A stretch of 64,000 bases of DNA, taken from positions 496,001 through 560,000 of the forward strand of contig NZ_JAIQDW010000001.1 of NCBI RefSeq assembly GCF_020026925.1, in the 5' to 3' direction. Below, piece after piece: positions 8,878-18,245 of this stretch; position 1 is the stretch's first letter; each line of letters opens with the position of its first letter. The notes under the pieces are model-generated. The model searched no databases and was not told the origin of the DNA. It worked only from the letters and a program-made list of their open reading frames with translations. A program made the translations under genes and the position numbers. The DNA is from Flavobacterium hibisci (lineage in GTDB: Bacteria > Bacteroidota > Bacteroidia > Flavobacteriales > Flavobacteriaceae).

Positions 8878-9750
8878 TTATACTCTTAAAGATTTTGGAA
8901 TCTTGCCTGTCAGCCTTTTAAAATAATTATTAAAATAGCTTGGGTATTCAAATCCAAGTGAATAGCCAATATCTGCAATACTCCAGTCTGTATGCTGCAG
9001 TAAAGCTTTTGCTTCTCCGATAATTCTTTCTGTAATATGGGCTGTTGTCGATTTTCCGGTAATTTCTTTTACCGAACGATTTAAGTGATTTACATGTATT
9101 GAAAGGCTTTGAGCATAATCCTGCGGTGTTTTTAAGGAAAGCGGCTGATCTTTTGTTTCAACCGGAAACTGTCTTTCTAAGAGTTCTAAAAACAATGATG
9201 TTATTCTCGAAGAAGCATTTTTATATTTGAAAAAATTCTCCGAAGGCTGCATTTTCATTGATTCATGCAATATGAGATTGATATAATTGCGAATCAAATC
9301 ATCTTTAAATACATAATCAGTTTCCTGTTCTTCAATCATTTTTACAAAAAGCGAATCTATAAATACTTTTTGCTTTGCAGATAATGAAAAGATTGGGCTA
9401 CCTCCTATTTTAAACAAAGGAGACTCGTGAAGGCTTTCAGAACGGTCTTTTGCCTTTAAAAATTCTTCTGTAAAAACGCAGGCATATCCATGATAATCAG
9501 GAGAAAAAATTTCCCACGAATAGGGAATAACAGGATTACCAAAAAACAAAATAGTTCCGTCTGTTTCTATTCCCCTGTCTGCATAATGAATAAGGCTTTT
9601 ACTGGTATTAATGCAGATTTTGTAATAGTCGCGTCGATTGTAGCTCGGAATTTTACTTACATCCCCATTTATTTCATATACTTTAAAACCTTTGAGTTTT
9701 AAATCATTTATACTCAATTCTGCTGTCTGAGATTCTATTTGATCTTTCAT
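8878..9750 (-). CDS. AraC-family transcriptional regulator
   Basis: A soluble 290-residue regulator with an N-terminal cupin-like sensing half and a C-terminal AraC helix-turn-helix pair. Visible motifs are YAQSLSIHVNHLNRSVKEITGKST for the first helix-turn-helix and IADIGYSLGFEYPSYFNNYFKRLTGKIP for the second, which matches the family signature well. It lies upstream of, and in the same direction as, the cupin gene, and is divergent from the Crp/Fnr-like gene at 9887. The signal is unknown. Confidence 0.9.
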   Translation of the reverse strand: MKDQIESQTAELSINDLKLKGFKVYEINGDVSKIPSYNRRDYYKICINTSKSLIHYADRGIETDGTILFFGNPVIPYSWEIFSPDYHGYACVFTEEFLKAKDRSESLHESPLFKIGGSPIFSLSAKQKVFIDSLFVKMIEEQETDYVFKDDLIRNYINLILHESMKMQPSENFFKYKNASSRITSLFLELLERQFPVETKDQPLSLKTPQDYAQSLSIHVNHLNRSVKEITGKSTTAHITERIIGEAKALLQHTDWSIADIGYSLGFEYPSYFNNYFKRLTGKIPKSLRV

Positions 9751-9874
9751 TTTTCAAAGTTATGAAAATCAAATAAAAATTTCACAAAAGTCAATTTCAA
9801 AAAATCAATATTAATTCAATTTTCTTTTTACTAAATTGGAATTTGTTTTTTACTGGAATTAAAAAATTACACTT

Positions 9875-9882
9875 TATCTTTG
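9875..9882 (+). promoter_or_regulatory. -7 box TATCTTTG immediately before the Crp-like gene
   Basis: TATCTTTG is a perfect match to the Bacteroidota -7 consensus TAnnTTTG. It ends only four bases before the ATG at 9887. If used, the transcript would begin at or within a few bases of the start codon, meaning a leaderless or almost leaderless mRNA. Confidence 0.45.
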
Positions 9883-9886
9883 TTCT

Positions 9887-10474
9887 ATGAAGGATTTACT
9901 GCCCGTTATAGATTATATCTCAAGATATGTTGATTTGACTGATGATGAAAAAAATTATCTAAGTTCTTTTATGAAGATAAACAAAGTCAAAAAAAGACAA
10001 TTTATTGTACAGCCTGGTTTTGTTTGCAGACATAAGAGTTATGTGGTTAAAGGAGCTTTTAGAGGTTATTTAGTAGATAATGACGGCAAGGAGCATACCC
10101 TTTCATTTGCAATCGAAGACTGGTGGATTTCTGATTACAGCAGTCTGATCTATCAGGAACCTGCCACATTATTTGTTGAAGCTCTTGAAGATTCAGTTCT
10201 CATTCAGATTGAATATGAAGACGAGCAAAAATTTTTGAAAGAGATTCCGAAACTCGAAAAATTCGAACGCATTATTACACAGCGCTCATTAGCTTTTCAT
10301 CAAAAAAGACTTTTATCGAATTTAACAAAAACTGCCGAAGAACGCTATGATGAGTTTATGAGTAAATATGTTGCGATTGCCAAGCGTGTTCCTCAATATG
10401 CATTGGCATCTTATCTTGGTTTCAGTACCGAATACTTAAGCAAAATCCGCAACGGCAAAACCTCGAAAGGTTAA
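9887..10474 (+). CDS. Crp/Fnr-family transcriptional regulator
   Basis: A 195-residue member of the cAMP-receptor-like superfamily. The cyclic-nucleotide-binding-like beta-roll spans about residues 25-125 (RQFIVQPGFVCRHKSYVVKGAFRGY). The C-terminal helix-turn-helix is short and ends in ASYLGFSTEYLSKIRNG, which is characteristic of the small flavobacterial Crp/Fnr group. No Cys cluster for an iron-sulfur centre is present. It is followed after 100 bp by an SMP-30-like lipoprotein gene on the same strand. Ligand unknown. Confidence 0.88.
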   Translation: MKDLLPVIDYISRYVDLTDDEKNYLSSFMKINKVKKRQFIVQPGFVCRHKSYVVKGAFRGYLVDNDGKEHTLSFAIEDWWISDYSSLIYQEPATLFVEALEDSVLIQIEYEDEQKFLKEIPKLEKFERIITQRSLAFHQKRLLSNLTKTAEERYDEFMSKYVAIAKRVPQYALASYLGFSTEYLSKIRNGKTSKG

Positions 10475-10574
10475 ACTGGTTCAACCTTATTTCCTAAACC
10501 AGTTCATTTTTATTTTTCCTATTCTGTCCCAGTTTTGCATAGTCAATACCGACAAATAATTTAAATTAATAAAA

Positions 10575-11555
10575 ATGAAAACTACCATTTTGATTACAGC
10601 ATTTTCGCTTTTTTTTATGGCTTGCGACAGCGAAAAAAAATCAGGAGAAACTTCTGTTTCCCTAAAAAGTAAATACACTATTACAGATCCGGGGCTGTAT
10701 CCTGAAGGAATTGATTACGATTCCAAAAACCAACGATTTTTATTTAGCTCCCTACAAAAAGGAGCTATTTATACAATGAATCTCAAAGGTGAAGTATCTG
10801 TTTTTGCTACCAGCAGTAAACTGGTTTTGCCCACAGGAGTTTACACTGATGAAGTTCGTAACCGATTAATAGTATCTAATGCTGATTTAGGAATTTCACA
10901 AAAAAGTACGGAAGTAAGTGCCGGATCAGTTGCTACAGTTAGTATTTTTAATCTTACTTCGGGTGAATTAATCAATGAAGTTGATCTAAAGAATTTCACT
11001 CCAAATGCAGGTTCTTGTCCGAATGATGTTGCGGTTGATAACAACGGAAACATTTACATTACCGATTCCTTTTCCCCGATTATTTATAAGATTGACACTA
11101 ATTACAATGCCTCTGTATTTAGTAAAAATACTTTATTTCAGCCAAAACCAAATGAATTCGGTTTAAATGGAATTGTTTTTCATCCCGACGGCTATTTACT
11201 GGCAGTAAAAACCGATACTTCTAAATTGCTTAAAATAGCACTTTCTGATCCTGAAAAAATTACAGAAGTAACAGGAACAGCATTTAGCGCTCCCGACGGA
11301 ATAGAACTAGACAAAAACAATAATTTAGTTATTGTCGAAAATGGTTTAGGCTTAGGCAAAACTCACACGTTTAAAAGTACAGACAATTGGTCCAGTGCAG
11401 CGAAGATAAATGAAACAAACATCGGAAAAGATGAATTTCCAACCACTGCTGCTTTGGCTACAGACGGTAATGTGTATGTTATTAGCTCTAAACTAGGCAA
11501 TTTTTTGTCAGGAGACAAAAGCCAGTCAACTTATGCTATCCAAAGGATAAATTAA
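10575..11555 (+). CDS. SMP-30/gluconolactonase-like beta-propeller lipoprotein
   Basis: A 326-residue protein with a lipoprotein signal (lipobox FMAC, Cys17) and a predicted six-bladed beta-propeller of the SMP-30/NHL kind. Repeating blade motifs can be seen: LYPEGIDYDSKNQRFLFSS, NDVAVDNNGNIYITDSF, LNGIVFHPDGYLLAV and APDGIELDKNNNLVIVEN. The family includes lactonases and metal-dependent hydrolases, but many members have no known activity. It ends just before a bidirectional terminator shared with the convergent GH2 gene. Confidence 0.82.
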   Translation: MKTTILITAFSLFFMACDSEKKSGETSVSLKSKYTITDPGLYPEGIDYDSKNQRFLFSSLQKGAIYTMNLKGEVSVFATSSKLVLPTGVYTDEVRNRLIVSNADLGISQKSTEVSAGSVATVSIFNLTSGELINEVDLKNFTPNAGSCPNDVAVDNNGNIYITDSFSPIIYKIDTNYNASVFSKNTLFQPKPNEFGLNGIVFHPDGYLLAVKTDTSKLLKIALSDPEKITEVTGTAFSAPDGIELDKNNNLVIVENGLGLGKTHTFKSTDNWSSAAKINETNIGKDEFPTTAALATDGNVYVISSKLGNFLSGDKSQSTYAIQRIN

Positions 11556-11570
11556 GTTTGTTGGTTTTTG

Positions 11571-11615
11571 GTTTCAGGTTTCAACGTTTGCGTATACTAA
11601 CGTGAAACCTGAAAC
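11571..11615. terminator. Bidirectional terminator between SMP-30 and GH2 genes
   Basis: GTTTCAGGTTTCA (11571-11583) and TGAAACCTGAAAC (11603-11615) are perfect 13-base arms. The right arm reaches the GH2 stop codon. The element lies between convergent genes and is built from a degenerate intergenic word (TTTCAGGTTTCA) seen again at 60261-60294. Confidence 0.55.
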
Positions 11616-14437
11616 TACTCTTTTAAGACTAAAGTTCCTGTATTTAAACCATTGGCAGTAGCCGATAAAACTATTTCAGCAGCATTTTCGTCTTTTTGGA
11701 TTATAATCTGAGCGTATCCGTTGAAAAGCTTTCTTTTCCATGCTTCTGCCGGAGTAATTACCTGAATAACTCCAGGATCGGTATTCATTACATCCCATTC
11801 TTTTACTTTCTGCAAAGGCGGCGCAATAATCTGAATGGTATTTGTGCCTTGTTTTAAAACATTAGCATTCAAAATATACTTCTGAACATCTTCTGAACTT
11901 GGAACAATTTTATTTCCGTTTACAAAGACAACTGCATCAGTACCTATTTTTTTGTAAAAGAAATTAACTGAATTTGTGCCTGAATTGTTGTTTAATTCAA
12001 ATTTACCACGATACACATACGCCGGAGCCTGATTTTTATAATCACGGTCTTTGAAAGCTTCTTTCCAGCTGTTATCATCAGACGATATTAAGTTTGAAGC
12101 ATTTGCTGATGCTAATTTCTTTTCTTCAAAATTCGTAATCGGAACAAGTTCAACTGCGTCAATAAATTGATCTTTTTCTAGAGAAGTCGGATTGCCGTTT
12201 CCAACCCCTAAAATCTTTCCTCCTTTTACTGAAAATGTAATTTCATGATTTGCAGTTGGTACATGCAATCCTTTTTTATCTGTAGTTTCAACAGTTACTA
12301 CTACAACATTTCCATTAGGCTGATTCTCTTTATCAGCAGTAAGTTTTATATTTTGAGCGAGTTCTGTAGTTTTTTGAACTTCAGAAAGTACTTTTTTGCC
12401 ATTTTTATAACCAATTGCTTCAAGAGTGCCTGTAGTATATTTTACTTTCCATTCTAAATGGCTGTTTTGCTCCATATTCTTTTTACCAAGGCTTTTTTTG
12501 TTCAGAAAAAGTTCTACTTCCTCACAATTCGAATGTACCCAGACATCTATTTCTTTGCCTTCCATTCCACTCCAGTTCCAGTGTGGCATAATATGCAAAA
12601 CCGGTTCTTTTCCCCACCATGATTTGAGATAAAATACATTGTCTTTCGGAAAACCGCAAACATCCATCATTCCAAAATAAGAGGTAACAGACGGCCAGCC
12701 ATAAGGTGTAGGTTCGCCACGATAATCAAAACCTGTCCAGATAAACATCCCAGCTAAATACGGTCTTTCAGCATAAAACTTCCATCCTTCTTCAATACTG
12801 TAAAATGTCGGACGTGGTTTTTTGTCGTAAGCGCTTTTATAATGTTTGGTTTCATCATCAAAATAAATACCGCGCGTGGCAAACGTAGAACCTTCTTCTG
12901 TCCCCATTCCCGGCTGTTGTTTAAATTGATTTCGATGTGCATCAATATCTCCGTTACCCATATAATTATAGCCCATAATTTCGACTACAGAAGAAATTCC
13001 ACTTTTAAAACCACTGCTTATCCCCACTGTCACCGGTCTTGTAGGATCAATACTTTTTGTAAATCCCTGCATGATATTCGTAATTCTTTCACCCACGATT
13101 CCGCCTTCAATATTCCATTCTTCATTTCCTACCGACCAGCAAAATATACTCGGATGATTGCGGTCGCGCTCTATCATTTGCTTTAAATCATTTAGGTGAT
13201 AATCGTTAATTCCCATGAGACGGGTTTCGTCAATAACCAGCATTCCGAGTTTATCACAGACGTCAAGCAGTTCAGGAGTTGGCGGATGATGCGAGCAGCG
13301 GTAAGCATTTGCCCCCATCTCTTTCAGCTTTTTGATTCGGTAATATTGAAGATCATCCGGCAAAGCTGTTCCAATTCCCGCATGATCCTGATGATTATTG
13401 GTTCCTTTTAGTTTAACGTGCTTTCCGTTAAGGAAAAAGCCTTGCTCTGCATCAAATTTTATAGTCCTGATTCCGAAAGGAGTTTCATAACGGTCAATTA
13501 TCTTTCCGTCCTGTTTGATTTCAGTAATCAAGCGATATAAATTCGGGTTTTCAATATCCCACAATAATGGATTATTGACTTGCAATTTTGAACTATAACT
13601 TAAGGTTTTATAAAAGTCCGGAGCAGCCACATTTTGAGAAACCGTTGCAATTTGCTTTCCGGATGCATCAAAAATTTGTTGAACAACTTCAATTTGACCC
13701 TTATAATTTCCTTTATTTTCAAGAGAAATTTCAGCAATAACTTCAGCATTATTTTCTTTTATTTCAGAAGTGACATAAGTTCCATTTTTTACAATATGAA
13801 TCGGATTTGTTTTCTGCAAATAAACATGTCTGTAAATTCCGGCTCCTTCATAAAACCAGCCTTCTTCCATAGAAGCATCTGCACGTACCACAATTGTGTT
13901 TTCGCCGCCATAATTCACATAAGCGGTAACATCATATTCAAATCCGTTATAGCCGCTTTCTTCGGTTCCGAGATAATATCCGTTGAAAAACACTTTCGAA
14001 TTTCTAAAAACGCCATCAAATTTTAGAGAAATAATTCTTCCATTATCACTTTCCGTGATAGTGATTTTTTTTCGGTACCAACCAATGCTTTTTTCAGGAA
14101 AATTTTTTCCTGCTGCTTTAAATCCGTGGCTGAAACTGCCTTTTTCACTAAAGTCCTGCTCCACCGCCCAATCGTGCGGAAGATCTAATTTTCGCCACGA
14201 GCGGTCATCAAAATTTGGTGCAGCCGGTCCGTCTCCATATCCTGTTTTGGTTAAATACGAAAAATATCCTGTCGCATGGTTAAAATCTTTTTGTGTATCG
14301 TATAAATGTCCAAATGAAAAACGCCAGTCTTTATCAATTAAAATTAAATCCCTTTGAGCCTTACTTTGAGCTGAAACACAAATAGATATAAAAAAAACAA
14401 AATACACGTAAAATCGATTGGAAGAAACAGATTTCAT
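11615..14437 (-). CDS. GH2 family beta-galactosidase-like exoenzyme
   Basis: A secreted, 940-residue GH2 glycosidase with an N-terminal signal peptide (hydrophobic stretch at residues 9-23, cleavage near VSAQS). Domain order is sugar-binding domain (30-215), immunoglobulin-like domain (220-325), TIM barrel (about 330-620), a DUF4982-type domain near 630-700 and further C-terminal Ig-like and invasin-like domains. The probable acid/base is Glu439 in SVGNEEW and the nucleophile Glu514 in MGTEEGS. Most enzymes of this architecture are beta-galactosidases, so side-chain galactan is a reasonable substrate guess. It may share a transcript with the GH43 gene upstream on the same strand, although 494 bp of repeat-rich DNA lies between them. 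Confidence 0.92.
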   Translation of the reverse strand: MKSVSSNRFYVYFVFFISICVSAQSKAQRDLILIDKDWRFSFGHLYDTQKDFNHATGYFSYLTKTGYGDGPAAPNFDDRSWRKLDLPHDWAVEQDFSEKGSFSHGFKAAGKNFPEKSIGWYRKKITITESDNGRIISLKFDGVFRNSKVFFNGYYLGTEESGYNGFEYDVTAYVNYGGENTIVVRADASMEEGWFYEGAGIYRHVYLQKTNPIHIVKNGTYVTSEIKENNAEVIAEISLENKGNYKGQIEVVQQIFDASGKQIATVSQNVAAPDFYKTLSYSSKLQVNNPLLWDIENPNLYRLITEIKQDGKIIDRYETPFGIRTIKFDAEQGFFLNGKHVKLKGTNNHQDHAGIGTALPDDLQYYRIKKLKEMGANAYRCSHHPPTPELLDVCDKLGMLVIDETRLMGINDYHLNDLKQMIERDRNHPSIFCWSVGNEEWNIEGGIVGERITNIMQGFTKSIDPTRPVTVGISSGFKSGISSVVEIMGYNYMGNGDIDAHRNQFKQQPGMGTEEGSTFATRGIYFDDETKHYKSAYDKKPRPTFYSIEEGWKFYAERPYLAGMFIWTGFDYRGEPTPYGWPSVTSYFGMMDVCGFPKDNVFYLKSWWGKEPVLHIMPHWNWSGMEGKEIDVWVHSNCEEVELFLNKKSLGKKNMEQNSHLEWKVKYTTGTLEAIGYKNGKKVLSEVQKTTELAQNIKLTADKENQPNGNVVVVTVETTDKKGLHVPTANHEITFSVKGGKILGVGNGNPTSLEKDQFIDAVELVPITNFEEKKLASANASNLISSDDNSWKEAFKDRDYKNQAPAYVYRGKFELNNNSGTNSVNFFYKKIGTDAVVFVNGNKIVPSSEDVQKYILNANVLKQGTNTIQIIAPPLQKVKEWDVMNTDPGVIQVITPAEAWKRKLFNGYAQIIIQKDENAAEIVLSATANGLNTGTLVLKE

Positions 14438-14712
14438 AAATAATTCCGGTTTATTTGATAGTTAAGCAAGGTGATAAATATAACCTTTTTGCATTACGGG
14501 AATCAATAGTATTTTATCAAAGTGTAATGAATTTAATGTAAACTGATAATTTTTAAGAAGCTAATCCCGTTATCCGTTGCAAACGAAGTTCACTGAACTC
14601 AAAATTTAAAATAGACATATACTGGAGTAATCTTTTGCGACGAACACCGACACAAAAGGATTTTCAATTCTATCGGGACTAGGTAATTGTTTTCAAAAGA
14701 TTTTTTATTCAA

Positions 14713-14791
14713 TTTCGACGTAAGGAGAAATCACTTAAGGAGAGCACGCACTGTTGTCGAATTACTTGTGTGATTTCTCCTTAAGTCGAAA
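14713..14791. repeat. Palindromic intergenic repeat, copy 1
   Basis: Left arm TTTCGACGTAAGGAGAAATC and right arm GATTTCTCCTTAAGTCGAAA are near-perfect inverted repeats around a 35-40 base centre. Related copies sit at 49716-49817 and 60322-60412. The pattern (TTTCGAC...GGAGAAATCAC) is typical of flavobacterial dispersed palindromes. Confidence 0.75.
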
Positions 14792-14837
14792 TGAAGATTG
14801 CGCATTTTTTAACCGATTAAAATCTGATTTAATAACT

Positions 14838-14900
14838 GTCACCCTGAGCGGAGTCGAAGGCTTTTATCGCAGAAAGGGCTTCGACTCCGCTCAGCCTGAC
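14838..14900. repeat. Second palindromic repeat type (CTGAGCGGAGTCGAAG)
   Basis: GTCACCCTGAGCGGAGTCGA at 14838 pairs with TCGACTCCGCTCAGCCTGAC ending at 14900, around a 19-base centre. GC content is well above the surroundings. This REP-like unit is common in Bacteroidota and differs in sequence from the GGAGAAATC repeat next to it. Confidence 0.75.
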
Positions 14901-14931
14901 ATCTGTTTTTCAATTATAAAAACTGTTTTTC

Positions 14932-16527
14932 CTAATTTTGAACCAAAGTAACATCATCAACCTGACAAGAAGCATTTACTTCTCCTTCAGACAGAAAACC
15001 AATTTCAACTTTACCATCCTTAACCGGAATGTTTTTTATCAAAATTGTTTTCCATGATGCATTCTCTTCTTTAAAATCGTATTGAAGTCTTTTACCATTA
15101 CTTAAAGCATATATTTCTAATTTCTTAAAACCTTTGGTATTTTTGACTTTGGTTGTAAGGGTGTATAAACCATCTTCCAATTTCACATAAGGTGAAGAAG
15201 TTATGGTTTGAAAAGTTTTTCGTTTAAAATTAACCTTATCGGTAATATTTAAGCTTTTTTCGCCTATTACTATCTTTCTGTCGTTTTCAGTATTAAAGTA
15301 ATTGATTACCGGAGAAGTTAGCGTATCCAGGCTAATTTTATTTCCTTCGATTACCTCATTTGTCCATCCGGTTAATTCTGTTTGAATAGGTTTTACAAGA
15401 CTTGGAATATGCCTGCGATCCGCCTCAAAACTTCCGTTTTTGACGTAATTATTATCTTTTGCTACTTTCCATTCGCCTGTTTTAGCATCGATATGCCATG
15501 AATTTAGCGAATTAAAATAAGGTGTTTGTCCATCAAATGACATCGGACACCATTGATTATACCCTAAGCCATTTCCTGCAAAATTAGCCCATCGATCGCC
15601 ACAATATAGTATAGTTTCCTGTTTGCTTCCTTTTACAGAAAAGAAAAAACCAGTTTGCGAAACATGTGCAAAATCATCTGAGGCACCATTGGTCACCAGC
15701 ATTTCGTCTTTAGGCAGATACGGTCCTCTGATATCATCGGCAACTAAATAATAGGCAAACGAAGCATCCCAGCCATAAATATTAGATGCATACATATAGT
15801 ATTTATTTTGATACTTGAACATGCAGTTTCCTTCACGGCTTTCTCCCTTAAAAATTTGCGTACAGTCTAAAAGGTTTACTTTACCTTCTTTAATACCAAT
15901 TTCAGAAACATAAATTTTATTTCTTCCTTTACCGTATGAATAAATTAAATAGGATTTTCCGGTATCTTCATCAGTAAATACAGTCTGATCGCCCGTATTG
16001 CTGGTTCCTATCATTTTTTCCATGTTTATTTTCTGATGCCAGACAAATCTTCCTGTTGGAGAATCTGCAAGCATAATCAACACTTCATTGCCATGCTGAA
16101 CAAACATGGCATATTTATTCATTTCCTTAACAAAGGCTACCCCTAAACGCCCAACCCAGGTTTTGCCTGACTTGTTTACATCATCTTTGGTAACAACATC
16201 CCCCTCAAACGTCCAGTTTACTAAATCTGTAGAACTATAACAGGTAACCGATTTAAAAGTGGCATTTGGCAAAGTAATGTGGGGAGCATTTCTGTAAATA
16301 TCAGCTTCTTCATAATTTACGCCATACCAATAATATTTTTGTACTCCATCAACCGGCTTTGAAAATTTAAAAATACCTCCACCCTGACTGTTTAATGGTT
16401 TTCCGTCTTTGGTATTCCAGAAAATATCATTTTTGATATTGTTTTTTTGAGCGCAAACAGTATTAATGATGCTGATGCAGAAAATAAATACCAATATTAA
16501 ATCAGCATGATTGTTTTTAATTTTCAT
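14932..16527 (-). CDS. Secreted GH43-like glycosidase with C-terminal beta-sandwich
   Basis: A 531-residue secreted protein (signal peptide at residues 1-27 ending VCAQ). Residues 30-360 look like a five-bladed GH43 propeller of the subfamily related to beta-galactosidases and exo-galactanases: an early WNTKDGKPLNSQGGG segment, SSTDLVNWTFEGDV, TGDQTVFTDEDTGKSYLIYS and GESREGNCMFKYQNKYYMYAS, with acidic residues in propeller positions. Residues 375-531 form a carbohydrate-binding-like beta-sandwich (LYTLTTKVKNTKG and QVDDVTLVQN). With the GH2 downstream it probably trims galactan or arabinogalactan side chains. The subfamily assignment is from memory of sequence features. Confidence 0.82.
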   Translation of the reverse strand: MKIKNNHADLILVFIFCISIINTVCAQKNNIKNDIFWNTKDGKPLNSQGGGIFKFSKPVDGVQKYYWYGVNYEEADIYRNAPHITLPNATFKSVTCYSSTDLVNWTFEGDVVTKDDVNKSGKTWVGRLGVAFVKEMNKYAMFVQHGNEVLIMLADSPTGRFVWHQKINMEKMIGTSNTGDQTVFTDEDTGKSYLIYSYGKGRNKIYVSEIGIKEGKVNLLDCTQIFKGESREGNCMFKYQNKYYMYASNIYGWDASFAYYLVADDIRGPYLPKDEMLVTNGASDDFAHVSQTGFFFSVKGSKQETILYCGDRWANFAGNGLGYNQWCPMSFDGQTPYFNSLNSWHIDAKTGEWKVAKDNNYVKNGSFEADRRHIPSLVKPIQTELTGWTNEVIEGNKISLDTLTSPVINYFNTENDRKIVIGEKSLNITDKVNFKRKTFQTITSSPYVKLEDGLYTLTTKVKNTKGFKKLEIYALSNGKRLQYDFKEENASWKTILIKNIPVKDGKVEIGFLSEGEVNASCQVDDVTLVQN

Positions 16528-16655
16528 GTTCTTATTTTAGATTAAAATGTCTTAATATGGGCATTTAAAAAATATTTTTTACTTTTTAAATGTAATTAAA
16601 ACATGTTATTAAACTATCCTGCCTACAGAAATCAAAATTTAGAATACTAATTTAT

Positions 16656-17315
16656 TCAAAGTTTAATTAGCCATATCATCAACAAAAAAATCCATTGTAA
16701 AATTAAAACTGTAAAAATACCTTTTCTGCTAGGTTCTGTACTATTCTGTAATGCAGCTATAGTTTTCATTTTTACAACATCTTTAAAATCAATATTATCC
16801 TGACTGAAATCGACATCGTCTAATTTTATTTTTTTTAATCCAAATGATACTATTTTTTTTAACCATTTATTATCTTTTTCAGACTTTACCTGATCTAAAA
16901 GTTTAATTTTAGCCAATGCCAAATCAGCTCCTTTTTTAATACCCTCAGGTTGGTTTTCTTTGAACTTTGCTAAAGCAATATCTAACAATGGAGTAATTGT
17001 ACTCTCAGACTTATCTTTGACCAATCGATGTATTATTTTACTTACAATGTACTTATTTCCTAATAGTAAATATAAAATTGGTGCGGAAAAAATTAACAGA
17101 AGCAATGTTGTTCCGATAGGTTTACTTGTGAAAAACACTAATAATATTAATGTCCCCGAATTAGTATGTGCCGCATGACCAACATTTGCGGATAATAAGA
17201 AAGCCCCAATTGTACTGCAAATTATAGTATTAAAAGAGCCTAATAAATTAATTTTTATAAAACTGAAAACGGCTATTGATGTTATTTTTGTAAAATATAT
17301 TAATTGTTCTTTCAT
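16656..17315 (-). CDS. Membrane protein of unknown function at the end of the T6SS cargo island
   Basis: A 219-residue protein not recognised as a named family. It has hydrophobic segments at about residues 10-30, 33-48, 52-62 and 66-88 and a last one at 203-218. A charged cytoplasmic or periplasmic middle contains two similar stretches (LDIALAKFKENQPEG and ADLALAKIKLLDQVK), a possible internal duplication. It lies 156 bp downstream of the orphan lipoprotein gene and shares the AT-rich base use of the cargo genes. It could be another immunity protein against a membrane-active effector, but nothing proves this. Confidence 0.6.
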   Translation of the reverse strand: MKEQLIYFTKITSIAVFSFIKINLLGSFNTIICSTIGAFLLSANVGHAAHTNSGTLILLVFFTSKPIGTTLLLLIFSAPILYLLLGNKYIVSKIIHRLVKDKSESTITPLLDIALAKFKENQPEGIKKGADLALAKIKLLDQVKSEKDNKWLKKIVSFGLKKIKLDDVDFSQDNIDFKDVVKMKTIAALQNSTEPSRKGIFTVLILQWIFLLMIWLIKL

Positions 17316-17471
17316 GAATTATTATCGTATTGTTTTTTTGTTAGTCACTCTTGCTTGCTCTATTAGTATTAACTTCATATCCCAACTATTATAATTTTTA
17401 AAGCCTACTTATTATAAGTTATTATACAGGGATATCTGCCTTTAATTGGTATTGTATTAAAATAGTTAACA

Positions 17472-18245
17472 TTAATATTTATAATATTCCTGTCCTTTAT
17501 CATGTACAATTCGGATGTATTCTATTTCGCCTTCGGTCTGCCGGTACATGATATTATAAAAATCGGCTTTTGATCTTTCTTCGTCGTTATCGAAACCATT
17601 AAAGGTCGTAAAATAACCATTGGATAACGTAGTGAGAGAACCATCTTCATTTTTCGAATTCATATCAGCATCATAATATTTAATGACTGGTAAATCTACA
17701 GCCAATCTTTTTTTATTAATGTCTGTTACCTTCATTCCTGCTTTTACCTCTGCTCCTTCAATATTTAGAGATTTGGAGTAAATTTTAAATGGATAAATGA
17801 AATTTTGTGGAGCACCTGAACCTGTGTTTAGATCCTCATTTATTTTTTCAATAATTTCCTTATCATTATACAACTCACTGTAATCATTCCTTTTTCTAAT
17901 TGATGTTTCTCTACCTTTTGCTTCTTCAAGCTTTCCCAATTGTCCTAAAGGGCTATCAAGATTCATAAAAAAGATATGGAGTTCATCAATACTATTATTT
18001 TTATCCGATTCAGAAACATAAATTCCTAAATCGTCCCATATGTAGACAGTTGTTTGAAATATTCTATCATATTTACCAAAAATTTTCACCCATTCTGCTA
18101 TGGGTTTACCAAAAGGTAACTTTTGGTTTTTATAAGTAATACTATGTTCGCTGATATAAAAATCGGTTTCTGGCATAAGTTCTTTTTTTGTGGTTTGACA
18201 TTGAATGAATAGAGTACTCAATAGTAAGATTGCTAATTGTTTCAT
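17472..18245 (-). CDS. Orphan putative immunity lipoprotein
   Basis: A 257-residue lipoprotein (lipobox FIQC, Cys16). The mature part opens with FYISEHSITYKNQKLPFGKPIAEWVKIFG and contains YIWDDLGIYVS; this layout resembles lipoproteins that accompany type VI effectors in Bacteroidota (DUF7738-like, a tentative link). Its ATG overlaps the stop of the upstream effector-tail fragment (ATGA), the arrangement expected for a toxin/immunity pair. Because that toxin gene is now only a start-less fragment, this is likely an orphan immunity gene kept to resist neighbours that still carry the toxin. Confidence 0.65.
   Translation of the reverse strand: MKQLAILLLSTLFIQCQTTKKELMPETDFYISEHSITYKNQKLPFGKPIAEWVKIFGKYDRIFQTTVYIWDDLGIYVSESDKNNSIDELHIFFMNLDSPLGQLGKLEEAKGRETSIRKRNDYSELYNDKEIIEKINEDLNTGSGAPQNFIYPFKIYSKSLNIEGAEVKAGMKVTDINKKRLAVDLPVIKYYDADMNSKNEDGSLTTLSNGYFTTFNGFDNDEERSKADFYNIMYRQTEGEIEYIRIVHDKGQEYYKY

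Larger units (their letters stand above)
14438..14931. other. 494-bp gene-free stretch with two palindromic repeats
   Basis: The region holds the palindromic repeats at 14713-14791 and 14838-14900 and otherwise degenerate AT-rich sequence. The open frame across the second repeat translates to LSGVEGF...FDSAQPD, a well-known artefact of this repeat, so no gene is called. Confidence 0.7.

Noticed and set aside
13634..14357. Overlapping plus-strand frames opposite the GH2 gene
   Set aside because: Shadows of the GH2 coding sequence; Phe/Ile/Ser-rich translations without domain features.
14754..14951. 65-codon open frame on the plus strand with LSGVEGF and FDSAQPD
   Set aside because: It is the translation of the GC-rich palindrome at 14838-14900; this peptide pattern is a known repeat artefact and there is no other sign of coding.
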